Position numbers and translations under genes: made by a program
The notes under the pieces: model-generated
The model's database searches: none
The model's input: the letters and a program-made list of their open reading frames with translations, nothing else
What the model was told of the DNA's origin: nothing
Part shown: one piece after another, positions 1 to 9,658 of the stretch
Layout of the letters: each line of letters starts with the position of its first letter
Position numbering within the stretch: position 1 is the first letter of the stretch
Assembly (NCBI GenBank): GCA_026122225.1
Contig: JANEZZ010000476.1
Location: 1-64,000, forward strand
DNA length: 64,000 nucleotides
Reading direction: 5' to 3'
Origin: Heloderma charlesbogerti
Taxonomy: Eukaryota; Chordata; Lepidosauria; Squamata; Helodermatidae

Positions 1-283
1 GGGAGATGTGGGTTTGGTGTTGATGTGTGGTTTAGGTTTTTTGGTATTTTTTTATATGTTGGGTAATGAGGGAGGATAATAGGAGTATTTTTGGGGGTTA
101 TTGAAGTGAATATTGTATGATGATGTATGCATGTGGTTTTAGGGGGGGAGGGGTTAGGTAAGAGATTGAAATATGAGGTGGAGGTGGAAATGTGTTATAA
201 TTGATAAAAAAGGAAGTGAAGGAAGGGAGGTCTGAGGATGTTGGGAATAGAAGAAGAGAGATGATAGTTATGAATGTGGAATA
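1..283. other. C-depleted G/T/A-rich tract
   Basis: On the + strand this stretch has only two C residues (about positions 130 and 232); normal composition resumes near 284. It is rich in G and T with no obvious short repeat unit. It lies at the window edge, so its full extent is unknown. It may be an old low-complexity repeat with strong strand asymmetry or an assembly artefact. A reading frame on the minus strand here only reflects the skew and shows no protein features. Confidence 0.7.
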
Positions 284-299
284 GCCAAAACGGAGCATT

Positions 300-560
300 C
301 CGGGGGGGGGGGCATTCTGAGGTGGGGAAGGCGGAAATGCTGGTACGACACATCCTATATGTCATCCAGCAGCCTCCTCCCCCGCTCCGCCTTCCCTCAG
401 CTAGACAGCCAAAATCAGCTGTCTAGCCACAAATGCAGGGCAGGAGAAGCACGGAGGGAACAATCCCCTCTGTGCTTCTCCTGCCCTGCATTGGATAGGC
501 GGTCACCTCTGAGTTCGGAGGCTGCTGCCTATCTCCATAGGATTGCACCCTTAATGGATT
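300..560. repeat. Hairpin-rich repeat, probable MITE remnant
   Basis: A G-run at 301-310 is followed by two hairpins. A short one is centred near 413 (GCTAGACAGC facing GCTGTCTAGC). A long one has arms at about 432-458 and 465-492, matching at nearly every position around a 6-base loop. Long nearly perfect hairpins of this type are typical of small fold-back DNA transposons in this genome. I could not fix the element's ends or a target duplication. Confidence 0.5.
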
Positions 561-3500
561 TTTGTCAGTGGTAGCTCCTGTCAGCACTTTTTCTCCCAGC
601 CTGGGCTGAAGGTTGTACTCTATTCAGATAGAGTACTGAATAAAGATAACAGCGGCAAACCACACAATATAAAATAAAACAGAAACACCCCTGAATATCA
701 GAAATAATCTTCACAAAATGCACAAGAATAAATATGAACAGGGTGTCTGGTAAAATTGGTAAAGTTGGCGTCTGGTAAAGTTGGCATGGTATGTGTATTC
801 TGGGTGGCAAAGGTGGCTTTCTGTGGTGTAGAACCTGGCCTTTTCAGTACACTACCATGGATTCTCACTATAGAGTTATGGAACATGTTTAGCTCAGCAT
901 CTCCTGGGTCTCAGATTTCTGGGATGTGGTATGCTGCAATCTCACCCTGTGCCTGTCAGCCCATTCAAATGTAGTGGTTTCATCTGTAGTTTCATCTGTA
1001 GTACATCTGCTTTGTTTTAACCACTCTGGACTCATGGATAGCATGAGATGGAGGAAGAGTTTCTTCCTGCTCCTTTGTATGGACCCCAGGAGTGCTTCAG
1101 CAGGGATAGGAATTTTCTGGTTAGATGGGAAGAGAGTTGGCTTAGCTGGTTCTGGCCCATCACCCTGGAATAGAAAGGTGCTTCACTGGGAGTTGGGGTC
1201 CTTAAAAAAAAAGTCTTACACCCTGCCTCCCACCCACCTTGTGCACTTTCCTGGTTAGTAAAATCCAGACAGGAGCAGGTTCAAGTTATAAACAGTTAAG
1301 TAAAGTCCCCACCCAAAAGCTTGCTCTGGACAGAGTCTAGGCATCCTCTTTTTATTTAATGCACTTTGTCAGCAAGCTTGAAAAATGGATTCTAATTCAC
1401 TTCTATTTATTTCAGACAGTGTTTCTTGGCACCCTGTAAATTCAGCCTATTCATTTCATTTCAGGCAATGCAATCCGGCACAGTCTTAATGTTGCCACTC
1501 TTTCTTTGTACGCTCACAAATCTGACAGCCCTGTGCCCACTGACCCTCCTTCACCCCACCTCCCCAAAATCCCCTCTTTGTCATTTAAAAGAGGGGGGGA
1601 AACACCCTCTGAAATATGTTAAAAAGCCCTTAGTGGAGGCATAGGAAAATAAAGCCAAGTGAGCATCTCCTTTGCATGAGTTCACTAATATATCCAATGA
1701 AGAAACAGATATGATGAAAAAAAGAGAGGTGCTTTAAAAAAAAAAATGAAGAAGAAATTATTCTTTTGGCAAAATCTAAATGGGATTCTATCCAGGTATC
1801 ATTTGCAAAACATTGGAGGAAATTACATTTCTATTTGGGAATAAATGAAGACCCAGGTGATAATGGAAGAGAGTCCAACGAAATTGAAATTTATGACTTT
1901 GCAAATGAATAGCAGACAGACAGACATCCCCATCAGGGCTTCCTTGCGCTCCCTATCTCCCTGCTTTGAAACGATGAGAAGAGGGTAGTGTTGAAGGAAA
2001 ATAGAACTAAGCTTTTTCCGGTCTCCAGCCATCAGGGGGAGGGAGAAGAGAAGGAAGGCAGTGGGACTCAAAAGAAAGAGATGACATTAGTGCCTGTTAT
2101 AACATTGTCACCGCCAATGTAAATTGACGTGCTACATAGTCAACAGGACACACTTGGCTGCCCGCAAGTGGGAAGTACTTAAATCTTGGCACTGATAAAT
2201 GAAATATTTTTAAGGGAGCTAATCAGTGAAAATGGGGTTTCATCAGGCGCTGACATGTCTTGCTTGCTTCAGCGAACCCAAGAGAGAAAAATGATTGCAT
2301 AGCATGGACCGGAGAGACACGCACAGTATTGCGTGTGCATGGGGAGATGGAGCCAGGAGTGGTAGTAGGCAACGCCGGGCTAAGGATACTAACTGTATAC
2401 TGATCTGAGCCCGAGCTACTGCTGAGCTCCCTCAGGTTTCAGGCCCGCACACGCTGCTGGCCTCCACTCTCCCTCCTGCTCTCTCCCTCTCTCTCTTGCA
2501 CATTTGATAAATGTGTTTGCATGGAATGGAGTTGGTGCAAATCCCCAATCTGCAGCCTGCTGGGCTCAGTTGGCTCAGCAGCAGGCTAGCCAGTATTTCT
2601 GGATAAACACTAATAAATCTTTCTTTTCTTAGTGGCAATCAGTCATTTCTCCTGTCTTCCTTCTCCTCACCAGTTCACAGTGGTAAAAAATGGGAATCAA
2701 GGTCTGAGGGGCTTGGGCATTTGGGGTTGGAGGGTACAGAGAGGATCTGGGGTGGGGGTGTAATAAAGGGGAAGAGTGAAAAAGGAAAAGGATCATGGGG
2801 CAGGGCTGACAGTTGAGAAGGAGCAATGTGAGGGGAAAAGGAGGCCGAGACCTGGAGTGCCGAGGTTCCCATAATAGGTAGGTTAAAGTAATGGCCCCTA
2901 AGCAGTAAGTAGCCATGTAAAATTATTTCTTTATTTGATGCATACCTTGTTTTTCTACCAAGGAAATTGCACTCAAGGCAGCTGCCAATAACAAAAATCA
3001 AGATTTAAATAAATCTTTGTTTTTATGTGGGAAAATATCCCATTTTAACCCCAATGAAGCCCCACAAGACATAGGGGGCTGGGATTCAAGTGAAGAAGGT
3101 ACAAGTGTGAAAATCTGTTGTACTGAGGTCCAGTTTCCAAATTCGCTACCTGTGTCCATTCTGGCCATACTTGGCTTAAGGCATCCTGATTTCTCTGTCA
3201 TAGAGATCTAATAAGATATTAGATTGACAAGCTGTGTGCCAGCAAACTGAGATGCCAACAATGAACAATCCACACCTCAGTACCCTTGACCCAGACAAAC
3301 AGCTGAAATAATATGCTTGCACAAGATAATGCAGAAAATGCAGTTTGTCCCTTCCTTGGCCCAGACCTGAAATCCCATATTTTACAAGTATGTCATAAAA
3401 ATATAGGGTTGGATCTAGATTTAAGTTGGTTCAATGCACTTCCCTGTCCCCTCCTACCCATGGCAGCCCCTCCAGCATCCTGAAACTGCAACACAGAGAG

Positions 3501-4546
3501 TCAGGAGACCTTGCTGAATGGGGGGAGCTATGGTGTGTTGGAGCTCGCCAAAAATCAAGTTGAGGGACCTTCCATGAGCAGAGCAGAAGGCAGATCCTAG
3601 ATCCAGCCCCTAGTCTTCAGCTCTTTGTAACTTATTGTTTTACATTTTAAAAAATAGCTGTGTATAAATACCTTTGAAGGTGGGGAAGAGTTGTATAAAA
3701 GCAATTAAGGATGCAATCCTATAACACTTACCTAGGAGTAAGTCATAGGATTTTTCTGATATGCTGCATATTTTTCTTATTTATCACACCATAGCCCTAG
3801 CTGTGCAAACATATTAGAAGTCAGGCAAAATGGCCTCTGAACTGGCCTGGTCCAATAGGATGTTTTGAAACTATATGCTTGTTTGGCTGCATAGCAAATT
3901 CCATGGCATTTCTGTTGCTGGCCTGTATCAGGCACTGGAAATCAGCAATGCAGGAAGCCAAGAATTACATCCTGTTTCAGCTGCTGGGCCAACCATCTTT
4001 TGTTAAGCCGATTGCTTCCTAATAGTCAGAGATGAGCAGTTGATATTTCCTTAATGGGAGATAATAACTAAGGATTTTTCTCTTAATGGTGCTCACCCAG
4101 AGCTCATTCCAGAGGTGATTTTGCCCCAGCCCCATGTGCCGGGATGAAGCACACAAGTATGGTGCCAGCATCCCAATGCTGAGCAGTGGTCCAGCCAGGA
4201 GGGCTGGTGGCTCACCTGTAAAAGAGAGTGCCAACCTGTTGGCCTCTTGGGATTTATTGCAGCAGCTTGCTCACCCTAAATGCAGCAGTGTGGGATTAGC
4301 CAGTCACCCACGTGGGGACTAAGTTGGACTTTTTTGCTTGATTCACACAATTGGCAACCAGGAGCACTTTTTCCCCCTACTTTTCCTCCATACTGAAAAA
4401 GAAAAAGGGGGACGTGGTGATGTAATTTTGTCTAATTGGATGTTTAAGCATACACCATAATTATGACTGGCAAGTTCATACAGACAGGGAGCCATGTGAA
4501 GACAGGCTGCCTTGGTGAGCACTCTGAAGCAGTGAAGGGTTGCTTA
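561..4546. other. Mostly unique DNA, no gene seen
   Basis: No convincing exon or RNA gene. Short frames of 60-110 codons occur on both strands without recognisable domains. A short dispersed repeat of the AGTAAGTC type lies near 3711-3765. The part at about 2090-2345 is non-repetitive with balanced composition and could be conserved non-coding DNA, but this cannot be tested from one sequence. Confidence 0.5.
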
Positions 4547-4981
4547 CCCAAACTTAGGGATGTACTGACTTTTGTAAAACCCGTCCTGTCTACATTTCGC
4601 AGATTGTCAGATGACTTTTGTTCCATTGTCCGCTCACTGACGGAATTGGATTTTTTCCAATTTCCCAAATTTGTGCAGATTTACACTTGTGAAAATGTGC
4701 AAATACCCCCCAAATGCACAAATACCCCCCAATTACACATTTTCATGCTTTAGCCTGTGGGGGAAATGCACATTTTCAGCCATTAAAAAAAAAACAACCT
4801 ATTTTTCTACAACTGAATTTGTGTAAAATTCTGGAAAGTTTAAAAAAAAAAAATCCACAAGTCCACAGAATCCATGTGGCTCAGGAAAAAATGGTCTGCT
4901 CTGAAATCTGTGGGTTGGATTTATAGAAATCTGAACTCATTTGATTCCATTGTGGATTTCTCCAACATCCCTATCCAAACT
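4547..4981. mobile_element. hAT-like MITE, 415-bp family, copy 1
   Basis: The element spans 4555-4973, starts TAGGGATGT and ends ACATCCCTA, giving inverted termini. It is flanked by 8-bp near-identical duplications, CCCAAACT at 4547-4554 and TCCAAACT at 4974-4981 (7 of 8 match). An 8-bp duplication is the hallmark of hAT transposases. The inside is non-coding, with stacked AAATGTGCAAAT-like and GCACATTTTC-like segments. Two further copies with the same order of motifs lie at 8207-9650 (interrupted) and 32551-32964. Confidence 0.85.
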
Positions 4982-5220
4982 ACCTCTCACTTAGGGATGG
5001 ACGAAAGTCCCTTACCTGTTCTCGAAGCTTGCTTCGCAGCGCTTCGGTTCTCCCCCCAAAGTTCAGGCGAGGGGGGGGAGGAGCCCCACCTCACCCGGCC
5101 GAAATTCAGGCTGGGAGGGAGGCGCCCCATCCCTCGCCGGTGAAATTCAGGCCGGGTAGGAGCGCCCCGTCTACCTGGCCGCGAAAAAAAAAGTTAACCC
5201 CCCCCCCACACACACACCCG

Positions 5221-5254
5221 TGATAGGCTACGTAACGATTTACGTAGCCTATCA
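5221..5254. repeat. 34-bp quasi-palindrome, module 1
   Basis: A 15-base arm TGATAGGCTACGTAA, a 4-base spacer CGAT, and the perfect reverse-complement arm. It is the left-most of seven modules of identical length. Confidence 0.95.
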
Positions 5255-5278
5255 TGGCTAGATTTCCAAAGTCGGCCG

Positions 5279-5312
5279 TGATAGGCTACGTAAATCGTCA
5301 CATAGCCTATCA
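5279..5312. repeat. 34-bp quasi-palindrome, module 2
   Basis: The same 15-base left arm as module 1, spacer ATCG, right arm with two mismatches. It starts 58 bases after module 1, the same spacing as between modules 3 and 4 on the opposite arm of the large palindrome. Confidence 0.95.
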
Positions 5313-5588
5313 CGGGTGACTTTGAAAAAAAAAAAAGCGTGTACGCAAATGGCGGCTCCCATGGGGACCGCCATTTGCATTCCTTATTTTGGCACATCTA
5401 GTTTACGTAAAGATTTACGTAGACTACGGCAAAAATAAGGGCAACGCAAATAGCGTTCCCTTATTTTCGCCGTAGTCTACGTAAATCTTTACGTAGACTA
5501 GACGTGCCAAAATAAGGAACGCAAATGGCGGCGCCCCATGGCCGCCGCCATTTGCGTACGCGCGGTTTTTTTTTTTCAAAGTCACCCG

Positions 5589-5622
5589 TGATAGGCTACG
5601 TGACAATTTACATAGCCTGTCA
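5589..5622. repeat. 34-bp quasi-palindrome, module 3
   Basis: Left arm TGATAGGCTACGTGA, spacer CAAT, right arm TTACATAGCCTGTCA. It is the mirror partner of module 2 within the large palindrome. Confidence 0.95.
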
Positions 5623-5646
5623 CGGCCAACTTTGGAAATCTAGTCA

Positions 5647-5680
5647 TGATAGGCTACGTAAATCGTTACGTAGCCTATCA
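5647..5680. repeat. 34-bp quasi-palindrome, module 4
   Basis: Left arm TGATAGGCTACGTAA, spacer ATCG, perfect complementary right arm. It is the mirror partner of module 1. Confidence 0.95.
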
Positions 5681-5960
5681 CGGGTGTGTGGGTTTTTTTT
5701 TACTTTACTTTTTTTTTTTGCAATGGCGGCGGCGGCAGCCGGTTGGGAGACCAGCCGCCGCCCCCGCCCCCGCCGAAACGCCGACGAACCGCCGCTGGGA
5801 CCCGCCGCCGAGAGGGACATTCACCGAAGGTGAGTCCCATCCCGGGGGGGGGGCGGGGGGCCGGTGGAGAATTTCCCCAACACTTTCAGGGGGCCGAATG
5901 CGTCAGCGCTTGGCCTCCCGAAGATTCGTGGAGAAATTCTCCGCCAACCCTACTCTCACT

Positions 5961-6293
5961 GCCATCTGGCTCAAAAGGATATCGGAAGGAAGAGGCCCTT
6001 GGGCCCTGGTGACTTCATTGGATTGAAGGCTGTCCAGCTGGGGTGGGGTGAAGTGGACAGGGCCTCCTTGGCTCACCTTTAAGGTGTGCAGGTGAAAAAG
6101 GGAACGGATCAGTTAATTGACCCATCTGGCCCATGGACCCTGGGTGGTGACCAGGGCTGGTGCCAGACATTTTGCTGCCTGAGGCAAAGAACAAGATGGC
6201 ACCCATTCCCATTCCATGTATAGAAGCTGACTGGACTGGCAGTTGAACCTTTCTTCAAAACTGGTGATGGTGCAGCATCGTCCCACACACCTA
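5961..6293. other. Short unique spacer between MITEs
   Basis: About 330 bases between two transposon insertions. It contains GCTGGTGCCAGACATTTTGC-like text resembling a fragment of another dispersed repeat, but no gene or clear boundary. Confidence 0.4.
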
Positions 6294-6529
6294 AATGCAG
6301 CTGGGGGTGTACGGATGACTTACCCCATTCCACTGGGGCCATCTGCTGGGGGGGGGGGCGATCTGTCCCTCCCCCCCCCCCGGAATCCTCCCCAGCCAGC
6401 TCCGCTCTGCGGGGAGCCCACGGAGCTGCCGGTTGGGGCCGCCCGCAGCTGGACTTCTGTCTGCTGCTGGGCTGTGGCTGCAAATGGCGGCCGCCGTAGT
6501 TGCCGCCATTTGTGTCCTGCAGACAGCCG

Positions 6530-6563
6530 TGATAGGCTACGTATATATTTACGTAGCCTATCA
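6530..6563. repeat. 34-bp quasi-palindrome, module 5
   Basis: Left arm TGATAGGCTACGTAT, spacer ATAT, right arm TTACGTAGCCTATCA. Same length as the modules in the neighbouring element. Confidence 0.95.
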
Positions 6564-6624
6564 TGGCAAAAGGCAGGAACGCAAATGGCAGCTGCTATGC
6601 CATTTACGTCCCTGCCTTTTGCCA

Positions 6625-6658
6625 TGATAGGCTACGGAAATATATACATAGCCTATCA
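6625..6658. repeat. 34-bp quasi-palindrome, module 6
   Basis: Left arm TGATAGGCTACGGAA, spacer ATAT, right arm ATACATAGCCTATCA. It starts 95 bases after module 5. Confidence 0.93.
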
Positions 6659-6699
6659 CAGCTACCGCAAGGACGCAAATGGCATCCCTGCGTTAGCCG

Positions 6700-6733
6700 T
6701 GATAGGCTATGGAAATACTTATGTAGCCTATCA
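6700..6733. repeat. 34-bp quasi-palindrome, module 7
   Basis: Left arm TGATAGGCTATGGAA, spacer ATAC, right arm TTATGTAGCCTATCA. It is the most diverged of the seven, yet still exactly 34 bases. Confidence 0.93.
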
Positions 6734-6941
6734 CAAGTAAAGTGGAATGGAAATGGTGATGGCAGATCAGGGCAGCCATTCGCAGGGCAGCGGATGGCCG
6801 ACAAAGGTAGGCTCCATCCCAGGGGGATTCCGTGGGGGGGGGGATAGCTCCATTCCACCACGGACTCCGGGGGACCGGATTCTAAAGAATCTGGCCTTAC
6901 TGGAGTCCGTGGCGGAATTCTCTAACATCCCTAAATGCAGC

Positions 6942-7498
6942 ACACTAGCTTAGGAGCCACAGGGCAGGTCGCTTGGCACACAGCTATCCCATGCAACACC
7001 TTGCTGCTACCTCCCAGCATCTGCCACATGAAGCAGCTACCTCACTCTGCCTAATGGTAGGGCTGGCCTTGGTGGTGTCACCCAACTAACAAAGATGGTA
7101 GGATGTTCTTGCAGCTCTCTCCTTAAGTTTGCAGGATGCCCACATGGTTGGCTAAAGTTATAGTTGCTGCTCATGGCAGATCCATATAAATTAAAGTTTG
7201 AGCTCTTCAAACGCATTTACTGCCTTGTGTGCGGCGACAATGTTCTGGAATCTCTCTCCATCCTTTGGAAGGTGATTCTTTTTCCTATTGGTAGAGAAAC
7301 AGTTATGCAAGTTTGAATTTGGAGAGAGATGGAGCTGAGAGTTTTTAGCTAAAACTAGGTGGACTGGAAGCAGCCTTGAAGTCTGCAGAGGTCCACACTG
7401 TTGCTTGGGAGAATACGATGCAGTATCAGAGGTTTTGTTTTTGGGAGATTGCTTGTTTCTGCTTGAATATCTTTAAATAAAACAAATATTGTGAAGAC
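6942..7498. other. No feature seen
   Basis: Unique-looking DNA with no recognisable repeat end, exon or RNA gene. Confidence 0.4.
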
Positions 7499-7499
7499 A

Positions 7500-7628
7500 C
7501 TAAAGGCACAATCCTGCGGATATTTCGACAGAAAAAAAAGTCTAACAACTCCGAGCATTCCCCAGCATAGGAATGCTGGGAATTGTACAACATTTTTTCT
7601 GTCTAAATATTCATAGGATTGAACCCCA
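7500..7628. mobile_element. Small palindromic MITE
   Basis: An inverted-repeat element of about 125 bases. GGCACAATCCTGCGGATATTT at the left matches the reverse complement of AAATATTCATAGGATTGAACC at the right. Inside, GCATTCCCCAGC faces GCTGGGAATTG around 7564-7583. Elements ending in CAATCCT recur at 40384 and as shorter forms elsewhere in the window. Confidence 0.7.
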
Positions 7629-7796
7629 AGTCTCGAAGTGCTCCTCATCCAAAGGAAACTAAACTTCTTTGGTGCTGCCTCTGGACTTCTCATAGCTCAG
7701 GGAAGTACAGAGTGTTCAGTCATCATAACAGATTCATAGTATCAGTGAAAGATAGCCCTGTTCCATAAGTAAAGTCAGGAGGTTTCATCTCTCTTC

Positions 7797-7975
7797 TTAA
7801 AATCATAAAATCAAAGAGTTGGACGGGATCTTGGGAATCATCTAGTCCAACCCGCTGTTAAGTGCAGGCTCTGCAGCGCAAGATGCAGCTACAGCATCTC
7901 TGACAGATGGCCTCTGAGCCTCTGCTTAAATAACTCCAGAGAAGGAGAATCCACCACCACCTCCCAAGGCAGTGC
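7797..7975 (-). mobile_element. CR1-type LINE 3' end, antisense
   Basis: AATCATAAAATCAAAGAGTT at the left, followed by a CATCTAGTCCAACCC segment, is the complement of the CR1 3' untranslated end with its ATTCTATGAT terminal repeats. Only the non-coding tail is present, as expected of a 5'-truncated copy. It is fairly diverged. Confidence 0.75.
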
Positions 7976-8920
7976 ATACAATTGTCAAACAGACCTTACC
8001 ATTAGTTGGCCCCACCACCAGTTTGACCCACTTCTGGACCTGCCTCCAGACATCCACCCATTAGTGTGGTCAACTGCAGTGAAGAAGCCTAGACATTATC
8101 AGTTGGTCACACACAGGCTTCAAGTTCAACATGATTGGGACACTGCCAGAACTGGGTATCCTGACCTGAGCACATGGTAACCAATGTGCAAGCAGCAGCT
8201 CATGTGTAGGGATGTCTAGATTGTGTAAAATCTCTTCCATCTCTGTTTTGTGAATTGTCAGGAGCCTTTTGTTCCGTCGTCTCCCATCGACAGAACTGGA
8301 TTTTTTTTAAAGTTTCCAATGTATGCAAAATCACACATGCAAAAATGTGCAAATTCCCCCCAAATGCACATTTTCACACTTTAACCTATGGAGGAAATGC
8401 ATATTTTTGGCAGTGGGGGGGGGTTGTGTATTTTTCTATGATGAAATTTGCACAAAAGTCCAAGGTTAGAAAAATGGACCACAAGTCCACAAAATCTGCC
8501 TAACAGGGGAGACGCCAGTCCGCTGTGCAATATGTGAGTGGTATTCACAAAAGCCTGAACTCATTTGGGATGGATTTACACTTACCGCCTTTTTTCACTT
8601 CCAATGAGGTTTCACCGCCCACCTTTCACACTACGCAGTAGCCGCCTCTAATTGGAACCGGAATTTCCCACTTCTGTGCTCCCACTTTCAAAAACCTAAT
8701 ATCCCGGTATTTCCCCTTAATGTGCTCTGATTTTCTGCCTTCACTACCGTATCCGGTCGTAGTCCCCTCCCCCGCCTGCCTATATATGGCAATGTTTGTA
8801 TTTCCCTCCTGTCCAATCACAGCTCTCGATGGCCCCATGTCTTCTTCCGGCTACTGATCACATAGCTTCCTCAGCAGCCCCTGTTTCCTCAGCAACAAGG
8901 AAAGGGCTGGATGTACACAC

Positions 8921-9004
8921 ACTTGTCTAATCTTGGAAGCTAAGCCGGGTCAGCCCCGGACAGTAGTCGGATGGGCGACCGCCTGGGAATCAGGCTTCCT
9001 GCAC
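8921..9004 (+). ncRNA. 5S rRNA-derived segment, left arm
   Basis: Matches the 3' two thirds of vertebrate 5S rRNA in order: CTTGTCTAATCTTGGAAGC, AAGCTAAGCCGGGTC at 8937-8951 (box A region), and GGATGGGCGACCGCC at 8969-8983 (box C region) followed by TGGGAAT. The 5' third of 5S is missing and there are internal substitutions, so this is a derived or pseudogene sequence rather than a working 5S gene. No T-run terminator directly follows it. Confidence 0.82.
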
Positions 9005-9351
9005 TGAGCAGGGAGTTATTCTATCCCTTCAAATGAGATTTTTACCCCCTCCTATCCCCCGCTCCGGATGTTGTTGTTTTATTAATTAAGGCGTTATCCT
9101 TGCAGAATCGGGGGTTCTCTGCGATGTTTTTTTTTCTAATTCAGGCATAATCTTTGAAGATTCAAAGTTGTGAAGCTTCACAACTTCGAATCTTCAAAGA
9201 TCATGCCTGAATTAGAAAAAAAAACCATTGCGGAGAAGCCCCAATTCTGCGAGGATAACGCCTTAATTTTTTTTTTTTTAAAGATCCAGAGCGGGGGATA
9301 GGAGGGGGTAAAACTTAGTCTCATTTGAAGGGATAGAATAACCCCCTGCTC

Positions 9352-9437
9352 AATGCAGGAAGCCTGATTCCCAGGCGGTCGCCTATCCAACTACCGACTG
9401 GGGCCGACCCCGCGTAGCATCCCAGATCAGACAAGTG
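9352..9437 (-). ncRNA. 5S rRNA-derived segment, right arm
   Basis: The inverted partner of the left-arm segment. Read on the minus strand it gives CTTGTCTGATCTGGGATGC, then GGGGTCGGCCCC, GTTGGATAGGCGACCGCC (box C-like core at 9374-9388) and TGGGAATCAGGC. The two arms differ at several positions, and at some this arm is closer to true 5S (TCTGATCT). They therefore diverged after the palindrome formed. Confidence 0.82.
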
Positions 9438-9658
9438 CGCGCAGGAAAACAGCAGGAAAATAGCACAGCGCTCGAGTGTGAACCAAGCTCGTGCATTCAA
9501 TGATGCACTGCAATGGGAAAAATGGGTGAGTGTAAATAATAATGTTTTAATGTGAGAGCGTTTAACCTGACGGGACACCGAATTCATTGCGATGGTGGGC
9601 GCAATGTAGATCGGCCCTAGGTTCCACTGCAGATTTCTCTGACATCCCTGCTCATGCA

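Larger units (their letters stand above)
5213..5689. repeat. 477-bp palindrome core
   Basis: CACACCCGTGAT at 5213-5224 faces ATCACGGGTGTG at 5678-5689, and matching continues inward to a centre near 5451. The innermost arms run about 5398-5447 and 5453-5501. Sub-hairpins are nested within each arm, so a single strand could fold as one long stem or as a cruciform series. Confidence 0.9.
4984..5960. mobile_element. Fold-back hAT-like MITE with 34-bp palindromic modules
   Basis: The element spans 4992-5952 (961 bp), from TAGGGATGG to CCAACCCTA. It is flanked by perfect 8-bp duplications CTCTCACT at 4984-4991 and 5953-5960. A very large palindrome centred near 5451 occupies about 5181-5720. Each arm holds two 34-bp quasi-palindromes and AAATGGCGGC segments. 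No protein is encoded: the frames here, including proline- and arginine-rich ones, are by-products of GC-rich palindromic DNA. Mobilisation would need a transposase in trans. Its right end resembles those of the elements at 6302-6933 and 31018-31606. Confidence 0.9.
6294..6941. mobile_element. hAT-like MITE with 34-bp palindromic modules, second type
   Basis: The element spans 6302-6933, from TGGGGGTGTACGG to ACATCCCTA. It is flanked by perfect 8-bp duplications AATGCAGC at 6294-6301 and 6934-6941. It has three 34-bp quasi-palindromes and several ACGCAAATGGC segments in both orientations, sharing these modules with the element at 4992-5952 but in another arrangement. Runs of G and C near both ends resemble the elements at 31018 and 60548. 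It encodes no protein. Confidence 0.88.
8567..9620. mobile_element. Fold-back element carrying 5S rRNA-like arms
   Basis: This is the insertion within the MITE at 8207-9650. Its ends are weakly inverted (GGATTTACACTTACCGCC against the complement of GGGCGCAATGTAGATC) and any target duplication is only 2-4 bp. The inner part, about 8919-9437, is a long palindrome centred at 9175/9176. Both arms contain 5S rRNA-like sequence in opposite orientation, joined by A/T-rich arms that include TCTAATTCAGGC and its complement. No protein is encoded. The transposon superfamily is undetermined. Confidence 0.8.
8199..9658. mobile_element. hAT-like MITE, 415-bp family, copy 2, with an internal insertion
   Basis: The element spans 8207-9650, from TAGGGATGT to ACATCCCTG. 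Candidate 8-bp duplications are CTCATGTG (8199-8206) and CTCATGCA (9651-9658), 6 of 8 matching. The first about 360 bases and the last about 30 match the copies at 4555 and 32551. They are interrupted where those copies run without a break from CTCA(T/C)TTGG into TTCCA. The interrupting 1.05 kb is described separately. Confidence 0.82.

Noticed and set aside
5525..6026. Proline/arginine-rich and glycine-rich frames of 100-126 codons
   Set aside because: They lie within the GC-rich palindromic MITE and mirror each other in other frames; they are by-products of its composition.
5221..6733. A CRISPR array or true loxP-type recombination sites
   Set aside because: Module spacing is irregular, units are palindromic and mirrored inside fold-back transposons, and there is no cas or recombinase gene. 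Only the length of 34 recalls loxP.
6109..6740. Frames of 150-165 codons on both strands
   Set aside because: They cross the boundary and hairpins of the MITE at 6302-6933. The repeated IGYVNIYVAYH-like peptides are just translations of the 34-bp palindromes.
8921..9437. Functional 5S rRNA genes
   Set aside because: The 5' third is absent, there are substitutions in conserved positions, and no T-run terminator follows. They are 5S-derived only.
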